Shown here in pieces: positions 55,408 to 61,544 of a stretch of DNA of 64,000 bases. Within the stretch, counting starts at the first letter, position 1. Each line of letters begins with the position of its first letter. The DNA comes from Nostoc commune NIES-4072 (GTDB lineage: Bacteria > Cyanobacteriota > Cyanobacteriia > Cyanobacteriales > Nostocaceae): positions 2,269,118 through 2,333,117 of the forward strand of contig NZ_BDUD01000001.1 of NCBI RefSeq assembly GCF_003113895.1. Reading direction: 5' to 3'. Under the pieces are notes generated by a model, which was not told the DNA's origin, did no database searches, and saw only the letters and a program-made list of their open reading frames with translations. The position numbers and the translations under genes were made by a program.

Positions 55408-55410
55408 AAA

Positions 55411-55449
55411 AACACTAAACCTCTTGGAGTTAAAAACTGCAAGAGGTTT
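55411..55449 (-). terminator. Hairpin terminator after tRNA-Gly
   Basis: On the minus strand AACCTCTTG and CAAGAGGTT form a perfect 9-bp stem around a 13-base loop, followed within a few bases by five T residues. Confidence 0.7.
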
Positions 55450-55457
55450 TAGTTGGA

Positions 55458-55529
55458 AGCGGGTAACGCGATTCGAACGCGCGACATTCACCTTGGCAAG
55501 GTGACGCTCTACCACTGAGCTATACCCGC
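55458..55529 (-). tRNA. tRNA-Gly (anticodon GCC)
   Basis: A 72-nt cloverleaf. Acceptor GCGGGTA pairs with TACCCGC; D-arm AGCTCAGTGGTAGAGC; anticodon arm CACCTTGCCAAGGTG with anticodon GCC; T-arm CGCGCGTTCGAATCGCG with the invariant TTCGAAT. The discriminator is T and CCA is not encoded, as is usual in cyanobacteria. It decodes GGC and GGT. Confidence 0.97.
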
Positions 55530-55590
55530 AATCAATCGCCATATATTAATATCTCAGATTTATTCCTAATTGTCAACCCCTTAATTTAGT

Positions 55591-55683
55591 TAGGACTTAC
55601 GCACACTCTACGAATTCTCGGCGCTCTTGGCGTCTTGGCGGTTCGAGAAATTAAGCTTTTTAGCAATTTTTGCGTAAGTCCTA
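55591..55683. mobile_element. 93-bp miniature element, TAGGACTTACGC family, copy 2
   Basis: The exact reverse complement of 7171-7263 over all 93 bases, with perfect 12-bp terminal inverted repeats. The flanks are TTAGT and TTAAT, a 4-of-5 match, consistent with a slightly decayed 5-bp target duplication. It lies upstream of tRNA-Gly and downstream of ribH. Confidence 0.9.
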
Positions 55684-55710
55684 TTAATCATTAGTCATTG
55701 GTCATTGGTC

Positions 55711-55738
55711 AGTAGAGACGCGATTAATCGCGTCTGTA
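55711..55738. repeat. Dispersed palindrome GTAGAGACGCGATTAATCGC, third copy
   Basis: GAGACGCGATTAATCGCGTCT palindrome (core given in part) embedded in ATGGTCATTGGTCA-type heptamer repeats (55690-55780), between the 93-bp element and the ribH stop. Confidence 0.6.
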
Positions 55739-55784
55739 CAATGGTCATTGGTCAATAACAAAGGACAAATGACTAATGACTCAT

Positions 55785-56363
55785 TTAACCGAGTTCTTCT
55801 GATTCCGCAGTTAAATTGCCGATGCTGGCGCTTTGAAAAGAGGCTGGCAAAGACTGGCTATTACGAGAATATGGTTCTGCCAGGTTAGAACGCAGTTGCC
55901 GCATCAGGCTTGCCATTTCTAGAGCATTCAGGGCATAATCCCAGCCATGATTACCTTTGATGCCTGCCCGTTCTAAGGCTTGTTGCATAGTGTCTACTGT
56001 CAAAATACCAAAAATTACTGGCACTCCAGTTTGAAAGCTAGCGGCAGCAATGCCTTTAGAAACTTCGGCGGATACATAATCAAAATGGGGTGTTTGTCCT
56101 CGAATGACTGCACCTAGACAAATTACAGCATCATAACGATGGGAAAGTGCTAGTTGGCGAGCTACTAAAGGTACCTCAAAACTTCCCGGAACCCAAACAT
56201 AGTCTACCTGATTACCTTGGGGGTTAGGATCTACACCGTGGCGTTTCAAGCAATCTTGACATCCCTCTAGCAGCTTTCCGGTAACTAGGTCATTAAATCG
56301 ACCAATCACCACTGCAAACCGCAAAGGCTCCGTTTGGGTAAAAGTTCCCTCGAAAACTGCCAT
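55785..56363 (-). CDS. ribH: 6,7-dimethyl-8-ribityllumazine synthase
   Basis: A 192-residue enzyme of riboflavin synthesis condensing 5-amino-6-ribitylaminouracil with dihydroxybutanone phosphate. Motifs: [20 protein letters not shown] (about 16-35), [16 protein letters not shown] (about 56-71), [16 protein letters not shown] with the catalytic His near 93, and [22 protein letters not shown]-terminal extension of ~30 residues rich in Ser/Gln ([18 protein letters not shown]) exceeds the usual ~155-residue length; such tails occur in cyanobacterial RibH. It lies downstream of psbZ on the same strand. Confidence 0.95.
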   Translation of the reverse strand: MAVFEGTFTQTEPLRFAVVIGRFNDLVTGKLLEGCQDCLKRHGVDPNPQGNQVDYVWVPGSFEVPLVARQLALSHRYDAVICLGAVIRGQTPHFDYVSAEVSKGIAAASFQTGVPVIFGILTVDTMQQALERAGIKGNHGWDYALNALEMASLMRQLRSNLAEPYSRNSQSLPASFQSASIGNLTAESEELG

Positions 56364-56551
56364 GACTGCCTCTTAATCAACTATAGTTCTGGCCAATATA
56401 CATTTCTTATTTAAATGTAGAGGAGCAGGAAAGCACGGTTAAAAAAAGGAAATTGGAAAAAATTTCTCCTTTTCTCCTTTGGTCTTTGACCTTAGCTTTT
56501 CTGCCCCTCTAGTTCTTATATTATGTGCCTGCGCCAGAGTGAAGCCGTCGC

Positions 56552-56740
56552 CTACACGACAAAAAAGTTTAACAAACCAACTAAAAATACCAAAGCAATC
56601 CAGGCGGCGGAACCAACCCAGAGCAGTTTTTTAGATTCAACCCAATTTTGGGGAGTGGCGTAAGCTACGGGAACGCCAACAACCAGGACAAAAGACAATA
56701 GAACTAGGCTTATCAAAGCGAATTGGAATATTATGGTCAT
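56552..56740 (-). CDS. psbZ: Photosystem II reaction centre protein Z
   Basis: A 62-residue protein, exactly the usual PsbZ length, from ATG 56740 ([20 protein letters not shown]). It has two transmembrane helices; [20 protein letters not shown] forms the conserved loop and the second helix is [25 protein letters not shown] sits 9-13 bases upstream of this ATG, ruling out the longer frame to 56797. PsbZ stabilises photosystem II-antenna interactions. Directly upstream lies an IS605-like right-end sequence. Confidence 0.96.
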   Translation of the reverse strand: MTIIFQFALISLVLLSFVLVVGVPVAYATPQNWVESKKLLWVGSAAWIALVFLVGLLNFFVV

Positions 56741-56783
56741 TTTTGCTTCTCCCAATACAGCGAAATAGTGATATGTCTTACAG

Positions 56784-56901
56784 TGACATACTCCCACGCT
56801 GACAGCAAGCTGTACAGTGCAGGCTTCTCAACCAATCCGGCTATTGCTTAGGAGGCGTTGAGCTTTGTTTTAAGTCCACGGAATGCCCTACCGCAGACTA
56901 C
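56784..56901 (-). mobile_element. Orphan IS200/IS605-like right end with omega-RNA-like scaffold
   Basis: Read on the minus strand this contains GGTAGGGCATTCCGTGGACT, CGCCTCCTAAGCAATAGCCG, GTTGAGAAGCCTGCACTGTA, and the terminal hairpin region TCAGCGTGGGAGTATGTCA. From memory this order resembles the 3' (right) ends of tnpB-carrying IS200/IS605 elements, where the omega RNA scaffold is encoded. No tnpB or tnpA frame is present, so it would be a relic. The next minus-strand bases lead into the psbZ leader. Identification rests on recognition, not alignment. Confidence 0.45.
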
Positions 56902-57136
56902 AAGTTCTTACCTTGTACCCTACAAATTTTACTATCCTGGATGATGTGCTGGCTTATTCGCGCTATTGGACAAACCAATCGGTAATTTGTATTAATCAAG
57001 ATGTGCCGACTTCTTTTCATGCTGTGCAACGGAGTCGCTTACCAATAGTCGCTATGCTACTGGACAGAGGCTTATCAGACACCAATGTGGGTGAAGCAAA
57101 CCACAAGTATTTTACCAGAAATAAAGTCTTAATACT

Positions 57137-59875
57137 ATGGATTTAATTCTTTGCCACACAACAGCAGATTTTGATGCACTAGGGGCTGCGGTAGGGTTAA
57201 CGCGCCTACTACCGGGAAGTAAGATTGTTCTGAGTGGCGGTTCTCACCCTCCTGTAAGGGATTTTTTAGCATTGCATCGGGATGAATATCCCCTAATTGA
57301 ACGCCGTTCGGTGATTCCAGAAAAAATTCGTTCTCTAACTGTGGTGGATACGCAACAGCGCGATCGCTTGGGTAAAGCTGCTGAGTGGTTAGATTTACCC
57401 CATATTGGAGAAATTATAATTTATGACCATCACTTAGGACAAGAATCAAATATTCCGGCTACCGAATCATATATTTCTTCAGTAGGAGCAACCACAACTT
57501 TAATCGTTGAACAATTGCAACAACAGGAAATTTCCCTAACTCCTGCCGAAGCAACTGTGATGGCTTTGGGTATCCACGTTGACACTGGCTCTTTGACTTA
57601 TGACCAGTCCACACCACGGGATGCCCTAGCTTTGGCTTGGTTGATGCAACAAGGTGCGAGTTTATCGGTAATTTCCACCTACCGTGACCCTGGTTTGTCT
57701 GTGCAATTGCAGCAGTTATTAACCGAATCGCTGGAAAATTTAGAATATCTTTGTCTACATGGATATACGGTTGCTTGGGTAACTCTAAGAACTAAAAATT
57801 TTGTGCCTGGGTTATCGAGTTTGGCATCGGAACTTGTGGAATTAACCGAAATTGATGCCCTACTGTTGGCTAATGAATATGCTTTGGATGAAAGTGATTC
57901 ACGGTTAACTGTGATTGGGCGATCGCAAATTCCCAAAACGAATCTTAACGTATTATTCCAACTTCTAGGTGGCGGCGGTCATTCACAAGCCGCATCACTA
58001 AATCTAAGAGGAGTTGATTCAGAGGCAATATTAAAACAACTCCTGGATGGGGTAAAAGCACAAATTCCCCATCCCCTCACCGCTAGGGACTTGATGTCAT
58101 CTCCTGTTCGCACAATTCTGCCTGAAACCACAATTGCCGAAGCCCAGCGCATTTTATTACGTTATGGACACTCTGGTTTATCTGTAGTCGATGCCCAAGG
58201 GCAACTAGTAGGTATTATTTCACGCCGGGATCTTGATGTTGCCCTGCACCACGGATTTAGTCATGCGCCAGTCAAAGGCTATATGACCACAAATCTTAAA
58301 ACGATCGCACCAGATACAACACTGCCACAAATTGAGTCGCTGATGGTGACTTATGATATCGGACGCTTACCAGTATTGGAGAATGAGCAGTTAGTTGGTC
58401 TGGTTACTCGTACTGATGTCTTGCGGGAATTACATCAAGAAAGGGATGAAGACGAAGACGAGCAAAAATTCAAAATTCAAAATGACGCTCACGGACTCGC
58501 TAACGCTGCGCTAACAAAATTCAAAATTCCTCTCAGCACTGAGTTGCAAAATCGCCTTGCTCCGCAACTATGGAAATTACTCACAACAGCATCACAAGAG
58601 GCAGAAAAATGTGGTTGGCATCTTTATCTTGTCGGAGGCGCGGTGCGGGATTTACTGCTAGCTGAAGCAGCATCGGGCACTTTGATGATTAAAGATATTG
58701 ATCTTGTGGTTGATGGCTTTCACAAATCAGCAGATGTTGGTGCTGGTGTGGAACTAGCAAAAGCACTCCAACAACTTTATCCTGCGGCTCGCTTAGAAAT
58801 CCACGGGGCTTTTCAAACTGCTGCTTTGTTATGGCACAAAGACCCAGAATTAGATTCTCTATGGGTAGATATTGCTACCGCTAGAACAGAATTCTATCCT
58901 TATCCAGCAGCAAATCCAGAAGTTGAGGCTAGTTCTATTCGTCAAGACTTGTATCGTCGAGATTTTAGCATCAATGCCCTTGCTTTGCGCCTCACTACTC
59001 CCCGTGCTGGTGAATTACTCGATTTTTTTGGCGGATTACTAGATTTAAAAGCCAAGAAAATTCGGGTTTTACACCCCAACAGCTTTATTGAAGATCCTAC
59101 CCGAATTTATCGTGGCGTGCGCTTTGCTGTGCGCTTCGGATTTCAAATTGAACCGCAAACTGAAGAGTTTATCCGTTATGCCATCAACAGTGGTGTTTAC
59201 GATCGCACTGCTCAAGAGAATAGCAAAACTCCAGCCCTGCAAACTAGACTAAAAACAGAATTAAAACACATCCTACAAGCCCCTTACTGGAAATCAGCTT
59301 TGCACTTACTCGATAATTTAGGAGCATTGCAATGTATCCATCCTACCCTCAACTTAGATGCAAAACTCCTGCGACAATTACGTTTGCTAGAACGCTGCTT
59401 GCGGCGATTTGATGCTGAACAAACTCTCATCCATTGGGAAATGCGCTTAGAAGCGTTAATCGCCCATCTAGCACCAGAATATCGCGCGAAAGTCGCAAAG
59501 AATCTGCAACTGCAAGAGGATAGCATTAAACGCTTGCAAAATTTGGCTTCTGCCCAAACTGAGGTAATGGAATCTTTGCCTAAGTGTGAAAGTCCCAGTC
59601 AAGTAGTGCAGTTGCTGCGACAGTACGATTTACCTATGCTGATTTTAATTGCTTTGCCAAGTCCGCGATCGCTTAGACATCAAATTTGGGAATATTTAAC
59701 TGTTTTGGCTAATGTGCAGCCACTATTGAATGGCAATGATTTAAAGGAACTTGGTTACAAACCAGGGCCACAGTATCGGCAAATATTAGATGATATGCTT
59801 GCTGCTACCTTGGATAGAGTAATTAAAGATAAGACTGAAGCTAGGGAGTTTTTAGCCAAGCATTATCCTCATTAA
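57137..59875 (+). CDS. DHH-CBS-tRNA nucleotidyltransferase (CCA/A-adding) fusion
   Basis: A 912-residue fusion. Residues about 1-305: DHH/DHHA1 phosphoesterase (HTTADFDALGAAVGLTRLLP, VVDTQQRDR, YDHHLGQES, GGGGHSQAASLNLRG). About 315-430: a CBS pair (ARDLMSSPVRTILPETTIAEA, VKGYMTTNLKTIAPDTTLPQ). About 475-end: class II tRNA nucleotidyltransferase/poly(A) polymerase head (LYLVGGAVRDLLLAE, KDIDLVVDG, RRDFSINALALRL) and body (EDPTRIYRGVRFAVRFGF). It would add nucleotides to tRNA 3' ends, perhaps under adenylate control by CBS. Residues about 442-465 come from an in-frame repeat insertion between CBS and transferase domains. The ORF at 56883-57146 upstream is doubtful. Confidence 0.9.
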   Translation: MDLILCHTTADFDALGAAVGLTRLLPGSKIVLSGGSHPPVRDFLALHRDEYPLIERRSVIPEKIRSLTVVDTQQRDRLGKAAEWLDLPHIGEIIIYDHHLGQESNIPATESYISSVGATTTLIVEQLQQQEISLTPAEATVMALGIHVDTGSLTYDQSTPRDALALAWLMQQGASLSVISTYRDPGLSVQLQQLLTESLENLEYLCLHGYTVAWVTLRTKNFVPGLSSLASELVELTEIDALLLANEYALDESDSRLTVIGRSQIPKTNLNVLFQLLGGGGHSQAASLNLRGVDSEAILKQLLDGVKAQIPHPLTARDLMSSPVRTILPETTIAEAQRILLRYGHSGLSVVDAQGQLVGIISRRDLDVALHHGFSHAPVKGYMTTNLKTIAPDTTLPQIESLMVTYDIGRLPVLENEQLVGLVTRTDVLRELHQERDEDEDEQKFKIQNDAHGLANAALTKFKIPLSTELQNRLAPQLWKLLTTASQEAEKCGWHLYLVGGAVRDLLLAEAASGTLMIKDIDLVVDGFHKSADVGAGVELAKALQQLYPAARLEIHGAFQTAALLWHKDPELDSLWVDIATARTEFYPYPAANPEVEASSIRQDLYRRDFSINALALRLTTPRAGELLDFFGGLLDLKAKKIRVLHPNSFIEDPTRIYRGVRFAVRFGFQIEPQTEEFIRYAINSGVYDRTAQENSKTPALQTRLKTELKHILQAPYWKSALHLLDNLGALQCIHPTLNLDAKLLRQLRLLERCLRRFDAEQTLIHWEMRLEALIAHLAPEYRAKVAKNLQLQEDSIKRLQNLASAQTEVMESLPKCESPSQVVQLLRQYDLPMLILIALPSPRSLRHQIWEYLTVLANVQPLLNGNDLKELGYKPGPQYRQILDDMLAATLDRVIKDKTEAREFLAKHYPH

Positions 59876-59900
59876 TTTATATTTCACACATCTAGTTTTT

Positions 59901-60485
59901 ATGCAAACACAAACACCGAAAAAATCCTATAGTCCAGAGGAATATTTACAACTAGAGGAGACATCAGAATGCAAAAATGAATATAGAGACGGGGAAATAA
60001 TTCCTATGGCTGGTGGTACAACTAATCACAATGAAATTGCAGGTAATTTTTACGGCAATTTTAAATTTACAATGCGGGGTAAAAATTACAAAATTTACAT
60101 GGGCGATGTCAAATTGTGGATACAACGTTATCGTATCTACACTTATCCTGATGTCATGGTTATTCAGGGAGAACCAATATATGAGGGAACTGGCACTACT
60201 ACAGTCACCAATCCCATAATGATTGTGGAAGTATTATCTAAATCGACAGAGAATCACGATCGAACTAATAAATTTAGATTTTATCGTTCTATTGCGACAC
60301 TCAAAGAATATATTATGATTAATCAATATGAATATCTTGTTGAGCAGTTTAATAAAAATGCTGAAGGGCAATGGGTATTAACTGAATACGAATCAGTAGA
60401 TGCTGTATTATCACTAAAATCAATAGGTTTTCAAATTTCCTTCAACGATATTTATCAAGGAGTTAATTTTGAAATAGAAGAATAA
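59901..60485 (+). CDS. Uma2 family (DUF820) endonuclease-like protein
   Basis: A 194-residue protein of the Uma2/DUF820 family, highly duplicated in cyanobacteria. YSPEEYLQLEETSECKNEYRDGEIIPMAGG (in parts, about 10-39) is the usual opening; YTYPDVMVIQGEPIYEG holds the nuclease-fold Asp (about 79) and NPIMIVEVLSKSTENHDRTNKF the Glu-x-x region of the PD-(D/E)XK core (about 100-121). Nuclease activity is predicted from fold only. It faces the broken Uma2 gene tail to tail. Confidence 0.85.
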   Translation: MQTQTPKKSYSPEEYLQLEETSECKNEYRDGEIIPMAGGTTNHNEIAGNFYGNFKFTMRGKNYKIYMGDVKLWIQRYRIYTYPDVMVIQGEPIYEGTGTTTVTNPIMIVEVLSKSTENHDRTNKFRFYRSIATLKEYIMINQYEYLVEQFNKNAEGQWVLTEYESVDAVLSLKSIGFQISFNDIYQGVNFEIEE

Positions 60486-60506
60486 TTATAATGCGATCGC
60501 AGTAAT

Positions 60507-61476
60507 CTAAATTGTATCTGGATTAATATTTAACTCTCGCAGTTTTGCTGCCAAGCGTTCTGATTTTTGTTGTGCCTGTTGTGTTATTTCTTCAAGTGTT
60601 AGTACTAGTTGTCCGGCATTTTTTTGTATTTGTGCTATTTTTTCTTGCGCTTGTGCTGCTTTTTCTTGCGCTTGTGCGGCGATTTCTTGTGCTTGTGCGG
60701 CGGTTTCTTGTGCCTGTACGATAGTTTCTTCTAGCGTCGGTACTAATTGTTCATCTGGTGTAAACCAACGTAATAATCCCTGATGAATTCCCAAGTATAA
60801 TCCTAATTGTTTACTCCACAAATGCCCTTGTGCATTCGCTTGTAAAGGTTGATATTTTCCATCTACTAAATGAAATCCCGCAAATTCTAATGTATATGGG
60901 TCAAACCAAAAATAATCCGGTGCGCGAAAAGTATCTTGATAAATTTTTTTCTTTATACCTTTGTCTGTTTGGGCTGTTGATTCCGACATAATTTCTACGA
61001 CTACATGGGGATATTTGCCATCTTCTTCCCAGACTACCCAACTTTTCCACATTTTACGTTTTGTTTCTAATACTACAAAAAAGTCTGGGCTACTAAGGTG
61101 TCTTGATTTTAATTGTTGCGTACAGTAATATAGGAATCCGGTTTGATTTCTGAAAATATACGTAGGATGTGTTAGCACGGAGAGTACGGCATCAAACTCG
61201 TGTTCATAGTGCGTTACGAACTCCGTTCTAACACACTCTACAATACTTAATTTCGTTCAAAAATCAAATAGTAATCCTATAGATAGTTAGGTTTCCCGTC
61301 GCATAAAAATCATTTCTGTCTCGCCACAGCCATTTCAGGCATTCCAAAAGTAAGATTATTTGTCGCATGTGCAGTTCTGTTTCCCAGGGAGGTTCGTCAC
61401 TATATAAATCACCTGGTGGAAATATCACATCTTGCGAAATGTCTTCAGTAGATTCTGATTCTTGGCTGATGGTCAT
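60507..61476 (-). pseudogene. Uma2 family gene split by a miniature element
   Basis: The N-terminal part (61476 back to 61282) encodes MTISQESESTEDISQDVIFP ... RDRNDFYATGNLTIY; the C-terminal part (61128-60507) continues YCTQQLKSRHLSSPDFFVVL, KYPHVVVEIMSESTAQTDKG and a QAQE-rich coiled coil. Between them lies the 149-bp element (61131-61279) with a TA duplication. Removing 151 bases leaves 819 bases, exactly 273 codons, and rebuilds NLTIYYCTQQLKSR. The insertion shifts the frame, so the full protein is not made. A GTG at 61178 inside the element could start a shortened in-frame product lacking the first 66 residues. Confidence 0.88.
61129..61281. mobile_element. ~150-bp miniature element, TA-target family, copy 2 (inserted in Uma2 gene)
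   Basis: Core TAGGAATCCGG to GTAATCCTA at 61131-61279 with TA on both sides. It is the reverse complement of 23544-23697 apart from a few differences (a small indel near one end and one substitution). Its position inside a coding frame, with exact restoration on removal, proves insertion and defines the ends. Confidence 0.92.
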
Positions 61477-61544
61477 AGAATCAATCCGGCATTAATTACA
61501 AGAAAAACTGGGAAGTTTGAAAGCCCTGTCTCTTTAGAGCAGGG

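Noticed and set aside
56883..57146. 87-codon plus-strand ORF upstream of the DHH-CBS-transferase gene
   Set aside because: It overlaps the IS605-like segment and the next gene's start, has no recognised motif, and its composition is not convincing.
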